Shown one piece after another: positions 1 through 8,901 of a stretch of 64,000 bases of DNA. The position numbers and the translations under genes were made by a program. This DNA comes from Bacteroidales bacterium (GTDB taxonomy: Bacteria; Bacteroidota; Bacteroidia; Bacteroidales; UBA10428): contig JAFGSZ010000155.1 of assembly GCA_016934395.1 (NCBI GenBank), positions 1 to 64,000 of the forward strand, in the 5' to 3' direction. The notes below the pieces were generated by a model. That model ran no database searches and had not been told where the DNA came from. It worked only from the letters and a program-made list of their open reading frames with translations. Every line of letters starts with the position of its first letter. Positions within the stretch are counted from its first letter, which is position 1.

Positions 1-1673
1 CCCCGTACCGTGTTCGGGTTGGTGATCGTGAAGACTGCATCACCATCGTAACACAGCGTGTCATCTACACTGACTTCGATATCCGGCAGGGAATTAACAA
101 ATACAGCCAAAGTATCATACCAGGTACATCCATTACCATTGGTCTCTGTAACTATAATGGTATCATACCCATTATATAAATCAACTGTAATTTGGTAACT
201 ACCCTGTCCACTTTTAAAATTTCCTCCAATTAATTCCCAAAAAAATGTATTCCCTGTATTTGAAACACTAAAAACTATATTAGTTGTATCCGCCCAACAA
301 TAAACAGAATCCCCTGTAATTTCGGGTAAAGGTGCTTCAAAAACAGAAACATTATAACTGGCTGAATCACTTTCTCCCCCCTTTTCAACTTTAAAGAAAA
401 TGGCCTCACTACCCAGTGCTGTATTCCACCGTACATTAACTGAATCTCCTATATTAAAAACGATTTCACCTCCGGTGGCCTTCCATGTATAGGAATCAAA
501 TATATCCGGAACAGAATACCCAATTGTATCATATTGGCAAAATCCGTCAAACTGATAATATGAATGTGGACTTTCTAAAGAAACAGCATAAAATGTCGAA
601 TCCGGGTGTTGGTTTGTATATTCGGTTTTAATCCAATTATCTGATCTTATAGTATCCGATATCCTGATTTCATCAATTCTTCCATCAAAATAGGCAGAAG
701 TTCCAAATGGTTCTTTTCCGAATTTTAAGGTATTGTTACTAGATCCTAAAACCGAATCAGTAGGTAAAACGCGATCTTGTAGCCCGTTAACATAGGTTTT
801 AATAAAATTACCAGATTCTGAAAACATCCCAGTAACATAGTACCAATTATTTTTATTAAGCACTGTACCTCCAGAAACTCCCCGGTTCAGTATATGTTGG
901 TTATTGATAGTACGAATTTCAAATTCAAATTTATTATTTGTATATATCCCCATTTTATATCCGCCATCTCCAGATGTATTTGACTGATTGCCAGCAATTT
1001 TTTGATCAATATTAACAGAATCTAAATTAATCCATGCAGAAATGGTTACATTACCAATTATATCAAGCTCTGATGAATACGATGAAACATCAATATATTG
1101 TTGTGAAGGATTAACAAAATTTCGCCCTCGAAATATTTGTCCGATAGTATCTGTTGTTCCGATATTTGTTGCGTCATTCCCAAAACCTGTAAAATCGGCA
1201 AGAGTCGCATCCAAATGCCAGACACCTTTGTAATGGCTATCCCAGACAGTAGTTACTGAAGGATCATTACTAATTTGCGGATTACCATATAATATTTTTA
1301 TTTCGGTATCTACTGAAGCTGATAATACCGGTATGCGAATCCAGGCAATATATGTTCCGGTGGTGGGATCATAATATTCAATTTGATGATCGAGTTTGTA
1401 ACCAGCATTATCAGTAAAAACAATATCATATCCTGATGCATTAAAAACTTTACCTCCAGATCCTGTTATAGCAAGATCGGCATCGATTAAATTGATAAGC
1501 ATCGGAAAATTTAAAAGATCTGTGCCACCCGAAATTTTTGTATGATCGATGGTGATGGTTTTTTCGTAAGCATAACCCAGCGAGGAGAAGGGTAAGGGTG
1601 ATTGGGAAAATATGTTCATGGGTACCCAAAACAACAGGCATAGCAAATACAACAGTCCATGCGTTTGTTTCAT
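1..1673 (-). CDS. Secreted DUF2341/LamG-domain surface protein, C-terminus cut by window edge
   Basis: The reading frame is open from an ATG at 1673 down to base 1, giving 557 codons without a stop, so the gene continues to the left of the window. Residues 1-24 form a signal peptide ending in IFSQ. About residues 35-140 look like DUF2341, a jelly-roll module, with LNFPMLINL, IEYYDP and IKILYGNP. A LamG/concanavalin-like domain follows (about 148-335) with GVWHLD, VTISAWINLD and DGRIDEIRISD. After that come Cys-containing PKD/immunoglobulin-like segments of the kind that repeat in gliding or adhesin proteins of Bacteroidota. A C-terminal secretion signal would be expected outside the window. 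The role is likely adhesion or glycan binding at the cell surface (inference). The exact length is unknown. Confidence 0.85.
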   Translation of the reverse strand, partial: MKQTHGLLYLLCLLFWVPMNIFSQSPLPFSSLGYAYEKTITIDHTKISGGTDLLNFPMLINLIDADLAITGSGGKVFNASGYDIVFTDNAGYKLDHQIEYYDPTTGTYIAWIRIPVLSASVDTEIKILYGNPQISNDPSVTTVWDSHYKGVWHLDATLADFTGFGNDATNIGTTDTIGQIFRGRNFVNPSQQYIDVSSYSSELDIIGNVTISAWINLDSVNIDQKIAGNQSNTSGDGGYKMGIYTNNKFEFEIRTINNQHILNRGVSGGTVLNKNNWYYVTGMFSESGNFIKTYVNGLQDRVLPTDSVLGSSNNTLKFGKEPFGTSAYFDGRIDEIRISDTIRSDNWIKTEYTNQHPDSTFYAVSLESPHSYYQFDGFCQYDTIGYSVPDIFDSYTWKATGGEIVFNIGDSVNVRWNTALGSEAIFFKVEKGGESDSASYNVSVFEAPLPEITGDSVYCWADTTNIVFSVSNTGNTFFWELIGGNFKSGQGSYQITVDLYNGYDTIIVTETNGNGCTWYDTLAVFVNSLPDIEVSVDDTLCYDGDAVFTITNPNTVR

Positions 1674-1702
1674 GGGAATAGAGGAGGCTTTTGTCCGGTT
1701 TT

Positions 1703-1728
1703 CTTGTATAGTCCTTTTTTTATACAAG
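1703..1728 (-). promoter_or_regulatory. Hairpin in the leader of the LamG surface-protein gene
   Basis: CTTGTATA at 1703-1710 and TATACAAG at 1721-1728 are perfect 8-bp inverted repeats with a 10-base spacer. They lie 30 bp upstream of the ATG at 1673. On the minus-strand transcript the loop is A-rich. It could be a leader hairpin or an operator; nothing else in the sequence decides between these. Confidence 0.35.
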
Positions 1729-2079
1729 TGTGGTCTTACGTTTAGTAGTATGTAAAAATAATTAATGTGCGATTAACCGCGAATACATTTCTATTGTGCA
1801 ATATACTAATTTATCGGGGTCAATCGATCTGTAACACTATATTTTCATACAATCCCAATCTAAAAATTACCCTCAGTTTTTTCAATAATCCTTTACCTGC
1901 TTATAAAATTCGGCACCTTGTTTTTTACGCCGATTTCAATAAAAAGTTGCAGATTATCAATTCATTAAATTAATTAGATTTACAATATTTTAAAAACGGG
2001 AGCATACAGGACAGAAAAATTGCCATTTCTGAAAATAAAATAACTCTAAATAAAAAACCGGGGTGCTGATAAAATGTAT

Positions 2080-2109
2080 TTTGATTTGAAATTCACATTT
2101 TGTATTTTG
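2080..2109 (+). promoter_or_regulatory. Possible Bacteroidota-type promoter for the 2144 gene
   Basis: TTTG at 2080-2083 is followed after 19 bases by TATTTTG (2103-2109), one base short of the TAnnTTTG consensus. The predicted start would lie about 25-30 bp before the ATG at 2144. The match is imperfect. Confidence 0.4.
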
Positions 2110-2143
2110 CCCCGGAAAGCTTTATTTATACATCTTTAAATAT

Positions 2144-3016
2144 ATGAATTTACCAACTATAACAATAAAGCACTTCTTAAATACCAGCCTGGAATCAAAA
2201 AATCATAATTTAAATGAATTTTATCCGCTGTATATTCAGGTAACAGCCGGCCAAAAAAGCATAACTATAAAAAGCAGTGTTTCTGAACATCTTGATATAT
2301 ACCGGAGTGATATTGTTCGCATTTCCCAAAATGACCCTTTACTTTTTGAAATGATCTTATCCGGATTTTTTTCTGAAATCCTTTTTGAGAAAATTCTCCT
2401 GGAACAACTTTTCCCGGTTTTTCATTTGCTGGAAGACGAAAAAAATGTTATCAAAACAATTGTTGAAGAAAAAGTAAAGGAAAACCCGCAGGATTTTGAT
2501 CTCACTGATCTTAATGATGAATACAAAAAAAACCTGCTTGAGATAACCGAAATACTGGATTCGCATATTAAAACCAGATACAGGGAAGAGTTAAATAATC
2601 TGTTTTTAAAATCAATTGATAAAGCAGAAAAGGAAAAAAATATCTTCAGGATCTCTAATTATTTTATTCATTTTATAAACTGGGAAAATACTTTTTATAA
2701 TTTTTATGAAGCTACCTATGAAATTAATCCGAGCAAACTGAAAGCCATAGAAAATCATCTTCCCCCGGATCTCTTAACTGAAATAAAAGCCTACCTGGCG
2801 TATTATTCGCAGATAAATCTTGTTACCCGCTTTCTAAATAAACGTGAACAGGGAAGGATTTCCACGATTTCTTATCTGGATTGGAAAAATACCATTTATG
2901 ATATTTTATGTAATCAATTCAGAAAGCTTTTGGGCGGGAAAAAAACCAGTGAATATATGTCTGTTCTGGATACCATCCTTAAAAAAAAGATTCAGAATAA
3001 TATTGTTAATTCCTGA
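2144..3016 (+). CDS. Hypothetical protein of 290 aa, unknown family
   Basis: I do not recognise this protein. It starts at an ATG behind a possible promoter and has no signal peptide or membrane segment. Residues 5-45 (FYPLYIQVTAGQKSITIKSS) look like the short beta-strand arm found at the N-terminus of Bacteroidota tyrosine recombinases. The remaining 245 residues are helical, rich in Glu, Lys and aromatic residues, and contain no recombinase catalytic Arg-His-Arg-Tyr set. Residues 170-270 carry repeated Phe/Tyr-rich helices (YFIHFINWENTFYNFYEA). It stands alone, convergent with the metallopeptidase gene, and a 9-bp tandem repeat begins just after its stop. A cytoplasmic DNA- or protein-binding role is possible but unproven. 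Confidence 0.6.
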   Translation: MNLPTITIKHFLNTSLESKNHNLNEFYPLYIQVTAGQKSITIKSSVSEHLDIYRSDIVRISQNDPLLFEMILSGFFSEILFEKILLEQLFPVFHLLEDEKNVIKTIVEEKVKENPQDFDLTDLNDEYKKNLLEITEILDSHIKTRYREELNNLFLKSIDKAEKEKNIFRISNYFIHFINWENTFYNFYEATYEINPSKLKAIENHLPPDLLTEIKAYLAYYSQINLVTRFLNKREQGRISTISYLDWKNTIYDILCNQFRKLLGGKKTSEYMSVLDTILKKKIQNNIVNS

Positions 3017-3033
3017 TTACATCAGGCTATTTA

Positions 3034-3128
3034 AGCACTTTAAGTATTTTAGTCACTTTAGTCACTTTAGTCACTTTAGTCACTTTAGTCACTTTAGTCA
3101 CTTTAGTCACTTTAGTCACTTTAGTCAC
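3034..3128. repeat. 9-bp tandem repeat (TTTAGTCAC), about 9 perfect units
   Basis: From 3048 to 3128 the unit TTTAGTCAC is repeated nine times without change. Two degenerate units precede it (about 3034-3051). The array fills the gap between two convergent genes and ends 10 bp from the stop codon of the metallopeptidase gene. The homogeneous core with decayed units on one side is what replication slippage leaves behind. Each junction contains the odd palindrome AGTCACT. The copy number is probably variable between strains. Confidence 0.95.
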
Positions 3129-3138
3129 TTAAATTAAT

Positions 3139-3861
3139 TTACCAGACATTAAGATGGTATTTTTTCATTTCCCTGTCGAGAAGTCTTGCTTTATTTCCAG
3201 TAATAGTATTCAGCTTATTCCAAAACTCTTTACCATGATTTTTATGCACTGTATGTGTCAATTCGTGCAGGATGATATAATCGGATAACGATTCCGGCAG
3301 GCGCATTAGCTGTAAGTTAAGGTTAATATTATTTTGATGTGAACAGCTACCCCACCGGCTTTTTGCATTTTTCACCGAGATTTTTTGATATGTAAAGCCA
3401 TATTGTTGCGCTAATTCTTTAACCCGACCCGGTAAATATTGTTTGGCTTCCATCCGCCAGGCTTCCTCAACAGCGTGCCTTATACCCTGTTGAACCCTGT
3501 TATCCGTTATATCGACAAATTCCGGATAATAGAAATAAATAAAGTTTTTCTTAATTTCAATTCTTAATGTTTTTTTGTCGTGTTTTTTAATTACTAAGGA
3601 ATGATACTTTGTAGTAAAATTTGATTCTCCGGTAAAATGAGTATATTGATTTTCTATGTTTCTGATTTTTTCAAGACTTTTATTAATCCAGTCTTTTTTC
3701 TGCAGTACAAATTTTTCGGCCGATTTAAGGCTTAATCCTGCAGGTATGCTGACCTTTATCGATTCAAAAGGCCGAAGAGAAATCCTCAGACTTTTGTTTC
3801 TGGCACCACTTTGCATTTCTACAGCGCCAATACCGTTTACATATATTTTTTTACCTGCCAT
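3139..3861 (-). CDS. SprT/YgjP-like zinc metallopeptidase (DUF45 family)
   Basis: This 240-aa protein carries the zinc site H199-E200-L201-T202-H203, with a likely third ligand H209 in KNHGKEFW. The motif SRWGSC at 168-173 is typical of the DUF45/COG1451 group. The N-terminal 110 residues are beta-rich (VNGIGAVEMQ, SLRISLRPF), as in the family, and the length is normal. There is no signal peptide, so it should act in the cytoplasm. Members are thought to be metal-dependent proteases, but their substrates are largely unknown. The gene stands alone and converges on the 290-aa gene across the tandem repeat. Confidence 0.88.
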   Translation of the reverse strand: MAGKKIYVNGIGAVEMQSGARNKSLRISLRPFESIKVSIPAGLSLKSAEKFVLQKKDWINKSLEKIRNIENQYTHFTGESNFTTKYHSLVIKKHDKKTLRIEIKKNFIYFYYPEFVDITDNRVQQGIRHAVEEAWRMEAKQYLPGRVKELAQQYGFTYQKISVKNAKSRWGSCSHQNNINLNLQLMRLPESLSDYIILHELTHTVHKNHGKEFWNKLNTITGNKARLLDREMKKYHLNVW

Positions 3862-4045
3862 TTATCCTGAAAAAGAATAATTTCATTATTAACAGAAAAA
3901 TAGTAATTTGAATGTTCATTTATATAAACCCTTCGATTTATATAAAGAGTTTCTATACAATTGTAAAAGAATATTTTATTAATAAAATAAAAAATACTTA
4001 CTTCGTTTTTTTATTCACAACAAACGAACAAAAATATTTTAAAAT

Positions 4046-5371
4046 ATGAATTCAAAAAAAATATTAAGGTATTTACTAATTGGTGCTGTAATATTAATTG
4101 TTTTTGCAGTTATTGGTAAAAAGGCCGGTTGGTTTGGAAAAGCTACCGTTTATGATGTGGCCGTTGAAAATCCCGAACTAAGAAATATTACTGAGGTAAT
4201 CATAGCAAATGGGAAAATACAGCCTGAAACTGAAGTAAAAATTACGCCTGACGTATCCGGTGAAATTGTTGAATTAAGTGTAAACGATGGGGACCAGGTA
4301 AAAAAAGGTCAGTTTTTATTAAAAATAAAGCCCGATAATTATATCTCAATGCGCGATCGTGCTGAAGCTGCCGTAAATACGGCAAAAGCTAATCTTGCCA
4401 ATGCCAGAGCGCGGCTTGCACAGGTACAGGCCCAATTTGATCAGACCTCACTTTCGCATGACCGGAATAAAACATTGTTTAATGAAGGTGCCATCTCAAA
4501 AGCAGACTGGGATGCTTCAGTTGCTGCATATAACATGGCCAAAGCCGATATTGATGCAGCAGAACAATCGGCACGTTCTGCAGAATACTCCATTAAAAGT
4601 GCTGAAGCCTCATTAAAGGAGGCTGAAGAAGACTTACGGAAAACCACTTTGTTTGCTCCTATAGATGGCACAATTTCAGTTTTACATGTAGAAAAAGGTG
4701 AACGTGTTGTAGGTACTTCAATGATGTCGGGTACGGAATTGTTGCGGGTTGCTGACTTAGACAGAATGGAGCTTCTGGTAGAGGTTAATGAAAATGATAT
4801 TGTACGGGTAAAGTTGAATGATACCGCCCTTATCGAAGTTGATGCCTATTTAGACAGAAAATTTAAAGGATTGGTTACTGAAATTGCAAACTCTGCAAAT
4901 TCCACCGGATCTTCCACAGACCAGGTTACTAATTTTGATGTAAAAATTTTAATCCTTAAAGATTCTTACAAGGATCTGATTTCAGATGCCAAACCTCATC
5001 CCTTGCGTCCGGGAATGTCAGCTACTGCAGATATTCAAACCCAATCCAAGTACAATATCCTTACAGTTCCAATAGAGGCCATTACTTCCCGGGCGGATAG
5101 TATTTTGCAATCTGATAGTATTGCTCAAAAACCCTCTGATGAAAATAAAGAAGTAGTATATCTCTATAATAATGGATTTGCAAAGCTGCAACTGGTAAAA
5201 ACCGGAATACAGGACAGTTATTATATTGAAATTATTGAAGGTATAAGCATTGAAGATAAGGTAATTGTAGCACCTTTTAATATAATTTCTAAAAAACTTG
5301 AAGATGGCATTGAAGTCAATCAGGTAACTAAAGAAGAATTATTTAAAAATAACTCGAAAGAAAAGAAATAA
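4046..5371 (+). CDS. HlyD/MacA-like periplasmic adaptor (membrane fusion protein)
   Basis: This 441-aa protein has an N-terminal membrane anchor (about 7-25, YLLIGAVILIVFAVIG). A lipoyl-like half motif follows (about 55-95, with SGEIVELSVNDGDQVKKGQ), then a long Ala-rich alpha-helical hairpin (about 100-195) and the second lipoyl half (FAPIDGTISVLHVEKGERV). Beta-barrel and membrane-proximal domains end the protein. It would bridge an inner-membrane exporter to an outer-membrane channel. The MacB-type permease and TolC partner usually found beside such adaptors are absent here; the next gene is tsaB, 24 bp downstream. The adaptor is therefore an orphan in this window and must work with proteins encoded elsewhere. 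Confidence 0.9.
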   Translation: MNSKKILRYLLIGAVILIVFAVIGKKAGWFGKATVYDVAVENPELRNITEVIIANGKIQPETEVKITPDVSGEIVELSVNDGDQVKKGQFLLKIKPDNYISMRDRAEAAVNTAKANLANARARLAQVQAQFDQTSLSHDRNKTLFNEGAISKADWDASVAAYNMAKADIDAAEQSARSAEYSIKSAEASLKEAEEDLRKTTLFAPIDGTISVLHVEKGERVVGTSMMSGTELLRVADLDRMELLVEVNENDIVRVKLNDTALIEVDAYLDRKFKGLVTEIANSANSTGSSTDQVTNFDVKILILKDSYKDLISDAKPHPLRPGMSATADIQTQSKYNILTVPIEAITSRADSILQSDSIAQKPSDENKEVVYLYNNGFAKLQLVKTGIQDSYYIEIIEGISIEDKVIVAPFNIISKKLEDGIEVNQVTKEELFKNNSKEKK

Positions 5372-5395
5372 ACAAAATATTCATACGGTATATCC

Positions 5396-6112
5396 ATGGC
5401 ATTAATTCTAAATATAGAAACAGCAACACATGTTTGCTCTGTGGGTTTGTCTAAGGATGGAAAAACTATTGCGCTAAAGGAAAGTATTGAAGAAAAATCA
5501 CATGCAGCAAGCCTTACTGTGTTTATAGAAAAAATTCTTCATGCACAAAAACTTTCCATTCAGAATCTGGACGCAATATGTGTAAGCAAAGGTCCGGGTT
5601 CATATACCGGTTTAAGGATCGGGGTTTCTACTGCGAAGGGGCTGTGTTATGGATCAGATAAGCCTCTTCTTTCTGTTATTACTTTTCAGAATATGTGTAT
5701 GGCTGCAAAAGAAAGTCCGGCTATTCATAAACTTACCGGCAACTTTTCTGAAGAAGTGTTATTGTGCCCTATGATTGATGCGCGCCGCATGGAAGTTTTT
5801 ACTGCATTATATGACTGGAATTTGAACAAAGTTAGTGATATAGAAGCTAAAATAATTGATGAAAAATCCTTTGAAAAAACCCTACACAAAAAACAGATAT
5901 TATTTTTTGGAAACGGTGCCGATAAATGCCGGCCTTATTTGAATCATCCAAATGCCGGATTTCTTGGAAATATCAATCCATCGGCTCAATATATGAGCGC
6001 CATTGCCGAATCTTTATTTCAACGCCGTTCGTTTGAAGATGTAGCATATTTTGAACCCTTTTATTTAAAAGATTTTATCCCAACCGTTCCAAAAAAAAAC
6101 ATTCTTAGATAA
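5396..6112 (+). CDS. tsaB: tRNA threonylcarbamoyladenosine biosynthesis protein TsaB
   Basis: TsaB is the ASKHA-fold partner of TsaD and is needed to make t6A37 on ANN-decoding tRNAs. The N-terminus has ILNIETATHVCSVGLS and residues 65-80 have KGPGSYTGLRIGVSTAKGL, the family signature. The length of 238 aa is normal. It starts 24 bp after the HlyD-type adaptor and is probably cotranscribed with it. TsaD, TsaC and TsaE are not in the window. Confidence 0.93.
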   Translation: MALILNIETATHVCSVGLSKDGKTIALKESIEEKSHAASLTVFIEKILHAQKLSIQNLDAICVSKGPGSYTGLRIGVSTAKGLCYGSDKPLLSVITFQNMCMAAKESPAIHKLTGNFSEEVLLCPMIDARRMEVFTALYDWNLNKVSDIEAKIIDEKSFEKTLHKKQILFFGNGADKCRPYLNHPNAGFLGNINPSAQYMSAIAESLFQRRSFEDVAYFEPFYLKDFIPTVPKKNILR

Positions 6113-6177
6113 TCATTTGTTACAATATGGATTTCTAATCAACACCGCTTTAAAGAAAATAACTGAATCCAATACAC

Positions 6178-6963
6178 ATGCAATTACTAAAAATTTTATA
6201 TGTTGGAATTATTTTGGTTTCAGTAATGATCCCGGTCAATGCCCAAAAAAAATGGGAATCGAAAGTTTATAATTCATATAAAGCAGGAGAGGTATTAACA
6301 TATTCCATGAGATATGGACCTATTCATGGTGGTGATGCTGTGTTAACTTTAACACAAACTGTCTTTAAAAATAAGGAGGTTTACCATGCCAAAGTGCTGG
6401 CAAAAACCGTCGGAATTACTGATAAAATTTTTAATGTGAAAGACATTTATGAAAGTGTTTTTGATCCGGTTTCCGGTTTACCTTATAAATCGGTAAGAGA
6501 TATTCGGGAGGGAGGTTATACCTATTATAACGAAGTATATTTTTACCATTCGGAAAAAAAAGTTTTCAGTAAAAAAAGCGGCTATTTTGAAGTACCAGAG
6601 GATATCCTGGATATGGTTTCATCCTTGTATTATATCCGGGACCTGGATTTCAGCAAGATTAAAAAGGGTGATGTGATTGAAGTTGTTACCTTTTTCGGAG
6701 ACGAAATTTTCCCTTTTGTATTGCGTTTTAACGGTACTGAAACCATAAAAACCAGCCTGGGAAAATTTGTTTGTTATCGTATAGACCCGGTTGTTGAAAC
6801 CGGTCGCGTTTTTAAATCAGAAGACGATATGACCATGTGGTTTACTGCTGATGAAAATCTTGTTCCCATACGTGTAAAATTTAATTTAATTGTAGGATCT
6901 GTAAAGTGTGACCTGGAGAAATATGAGAATCTAAAATTTAACCTTCAAAAGGTGGATAACTAG
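6178..6963 (+). CDS. DUF3108 secreted protein
   Basis: The 261-aa protein starts with a signal peptide (residues 1-23, cut after VNAQ). The remainder is beta-rich. Features such as YKAGEVLTYSMRYGPIHGG, AKTVGITDKIFNVKDIYES and MTMWFTADENLVPIRVKF match the DUF3108 family, whose members are exported and of unknown function. It likely resides in the periplasm or on the outer membrane. The spacing of 65 bp after tsaB and the gap before efp leave the operon structure open. Confidence 0.8.
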   Translation: MQLLKILYVGIILVSVMIPVNAQKKWESKVYNSYKAGEVLTYSMRYGPIHGGDAVLTLTQTVFKNKEVYHAKVLAKTVGITDKIFNVKDIYESVFDPVSGLPYKSVRDIREGGYTYYNEVYFYHSEKKVFSKKSGYFEVPEDILDMVSSLYYIRDLDFSKIKKGDVIEVVTFFGDEIFPFVLRFNGTETIKTSLGKFVCYRIDPVVETGRVFKSEDDMTMWFTADENLVPIRVKFNLIVGSVKCDLEKYENLKFNLQKVDN

Positions 6964-7048
6964 ACTATTATCCCTTCGTAACCACCTAAAAACCAACTTA
7001 TTTTTCTTATTTCAACAATTAAATATTAGGTATTTAATTGTTTTCCTT

Positions 7049-7056
7049 TATTTTTG
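7049..7056 (+). promoter_or_regulatory. Possible -7 promoter element of efp
   Basis: TATTTTTG fits the Bacteroidota TAnnTTTG -7 consensus and lies 30 bp before the efp ATG. No clear TTTG is seen at the -33 spacing, so the call rests on the -7 box alone. Confidence 0.4.
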
Positions 7057-7085
7057 TAGCAAACTAAAAGAACGAATTATTTTAT

Positions 7086-7655
7086 ATGGCGACAACAGCA
7101 GATATCAGAAACGGATTGTGTATGGAGTTTAATGATGACCTCTATACTGTAGTAGAATTTCAACATGTAAAACCGGGAAAAGGCCCTGCCTTTGTACGTA
7201 CCAAACTTAAAAACATTAAAACCGGGAAAGTTATCGATAATACATTTTCTTCAGGACACAAAATTAATGTGCAGCGGGTTGAAAGGCGGCCGTATCAATA
7301 TTTATACAAAGACGACCTTGGATTTCATTTTATGCATAAAGAAACTTTCGAGCAAATGAGCTTTGAAGGTGATTTGATAAATTCCCCAGAATTGCTGAAA
7401 GAAGGCCAGGATGTTGAAGTTGTTTACCATGTGGAATCCGAATCACCTTTATTCTGTGAATTATCCGCATTTGTTGTGCTTGAAGTTACTTATACCGAGC
7501 CGGGTATTCGCGGAGATACTTCTTCTTCAACTTCTTTAAAGCCGGCCACCATTGAAACCGGTTCTACAATTTATGTCCCGCTGTTTGTAGAAATCGGGGA
7601 TAAAATTCGAATAGATACACGTTCTAAAACCTATGTTGAAAGGGTAAAAGAATAA
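7086..7655 (+). CDS. efp: Elongation factor P
   Basis: EF-P binds stalled ribosomes between the P and E sites and stimulates peptide-bond formation at polyproline stretches. The 189-aa protein has the three-barrel layout. The loop PGKGPAFVRTK places Lys32 at the position that is modified in many bacteria. The C-terminal signature GDKIRIDTRSKTYVERVKE is complete. No modification enzyme (EpmA/B or YmfI type) is seen nearby. A PP2C phosphatase gene starts 17 bp downstream and may be cotranscribed. Confidence 0.97.
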   Translation: MATTADIRNGLCMEFNDDLYTVVEFQHVKPGKGPAFVRTKLKNIKTGKVIDNTFSSGHKINVQRVERRPYQYLYKDDLGFHFMHKETFEQMSFEGDLINSPELLKEGQDVEVVYHVESESPLFCELSAFVVLEVTYTEPGIRGDTSSSTSLKPATIETGSTIYVPLFVEIGDKIRIDTRSKTYVERVKE

Positions 7656-7671
7656 ACAAATTTTATATATA

Positions 7672-8901
7672 ATGCATACCAAGGCTTCTATTAAAAGGCT
7701 GAAACAAACCAATTTTAAATTGAATTCCCTCCTGGAAATCACTAGGGCAATTAATGAAAATCCTACCCAGCAAGATCTCATTAACCGATATGAAAGTCTG
7801 CTGAGAAAAAATTTGAACATTGGAAAGGTGTTGGTTTTTAAATTTGAGGATGAATGGAAATGCATTTTATGTTCAGGGTATTCAAATATCTCTTATGAAG
7901 AGATCAATGTAGAGCGCGACCTTATCCCCATTGATGAAATTAAATTTGTTTCGTCCTCTGACAATGAATTATTAAGCAGGTTTGATATTGTTATACCGGT
8001 ATATAACAAAAATGTTCCTGTTGCCTTTGTGATTATTGGTGATATTGATGAAGAAGGAGAAGGTGTGAGCCCTACAATTAAACATTTGAATTTTATACAA
8101 ACCCTTTCTAATATTATTATTGTTGCCATAGAAAACATCCGGTTATTTAACGAAAGTTTAAGGCAGGAGGCTATTAAAAAGGAGATGGAACTTGCCTCAA
8201 AGATGCAGAATATGCTGATACCGGACAATTCTATTCTTCCAAAGAACGATAAAATATTCATGACGGCCTTTTACCTGCCACATTTCGATGTGGGTGGTGA
8301 TTATTATGATTATATCGAATTGGATAAAGATGAAATTGGATTTTGTATATCCGATGTTTCCGGAAAAGGAATTTCTGCCGCTATATTAATGTCGAACTTC
8401 CAGGCCAATTTGCGGGCTTTGTTTACTCACGAGATTTCACTTGTAGCGCTTATTGAAAAGCTTAACGAGAGAGTATTACGCTCTACAAACGGGGAAAAAT
8501 TTATTACGCTTTTTATTGCCAAATATAATTTTAAATCCAAAGAACTTGAATATGTAAATGCCGGGCATAACCACCCGCTGCTTTATTCGGTTACTTCAAA
8601 AAAAATGCAATTTCTCAATAAAGGTTCTGTGGGTATTGGTATGCTCGATGAAATTCCTTTAATTCAAAAGGGCACAATACATATAGAGGAACCAACAAAA
8701 ATTTTATGTTATACAGATGGACTGGTAGAACTCATGGACGAGAAAGGTATTTCTTTTGGTACTGAAGATATTGAGAGTTGTATTCAAAATAAAGAAACAA
8801 TTGAAAATAACATATCTGAAATTATCAATAAGCAAGGAATTCTGAATAATAATATATCCGTATTTGATGATATCTCAATTTTAGGTATTGAGTTTTATTA
8901 G
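7672..8901 (+). CDS. GAF-domain PP2C/SpoIIE serine phosphatase
   Basis: This 409-aa protein has a GAF-like sensor region (about 15-165) followed by a linker helix and a SpoIIE/RsbU-type PPM phosphatase domain (about 185-409). The metal-binding Asp motifs are present: VGGDYYDY, SDVSGKG and CYTDGL. Proteins of this type dephosphorylate anti-anti-sigma (STAS) proteins or signal in partner-switching modules. No STAS or HATPase_c anti-sigma partner is encoded in the window. It starts 17 bp after efp, and its last 4 bp overlap the end of the convergent ligase gene. Confidence 0.88.
   Translation: MHTKASIKRLKQTNFKLNSLLEITRAINENPTQQDLINRYESLLRKNLNIGKVLVFKFEDEWKCILCSGYSNISYEEINVERDLIPIDEIKFVSSSDNELLSRFDIVIPVYNKNVPVAFVIIGDIDEEGEGVSPTIKHLNFIQTLSNIIIVAIENIRLFNESLRQEAIKKEMELASKMQNMLIPDNSILPKNDKIFMTAFYLPHFDVGGDYYDYIELDKDEIGFCISDVSGKGISAAILMSNFQANLRALFTHEISLVALIEKLNERVLRSTNGEKFITLFIAKYNFKSKELEYVNAGHNHPLLYSVTSKKMQFLNKGSVGIGMLDEIPLIQKGTIHIEEPTKILCYTDGLVELMDEKGISFGTEDIESCIQNKETIENNISEIINKQGILNNNISVFDDISILGIEFY

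Larger units (their letters stand above)
1674..2143. other. Intergenic region between divergent genes
   Basis: This 470-bp AT-rich stretch separates the leftward LamG gene from the rightward gene at 2144. It contains the 1703-1728 inverted repeat and a possible promoter for the rightward gene. A 68-codon open frame at 1767-1973 has no ribosome-binding site or recognisable composition, and I do not count it as a gene. Confidence 0.6.

Noticed and set aside
1767-1973. 68-codon ORF between the LamG gene and the 290-aa gene
   Set aside because: No promoter, ribosome-binding site or plausible protein composition; AT-rich chance frame.
3048-3128. CRISPR array in the 9-bp tandem repeat region
   Set aside because: Units are 9 bp with no spacers between them and no cas genes are in the window.
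2844-3137. 97-codon plus-strand ORF running into the 9-bp repeats
   Set aside because: It overlaps the 290-aa gene in another frame; its C-terminus is just the translated repeat and it has no ribosome-binding site.
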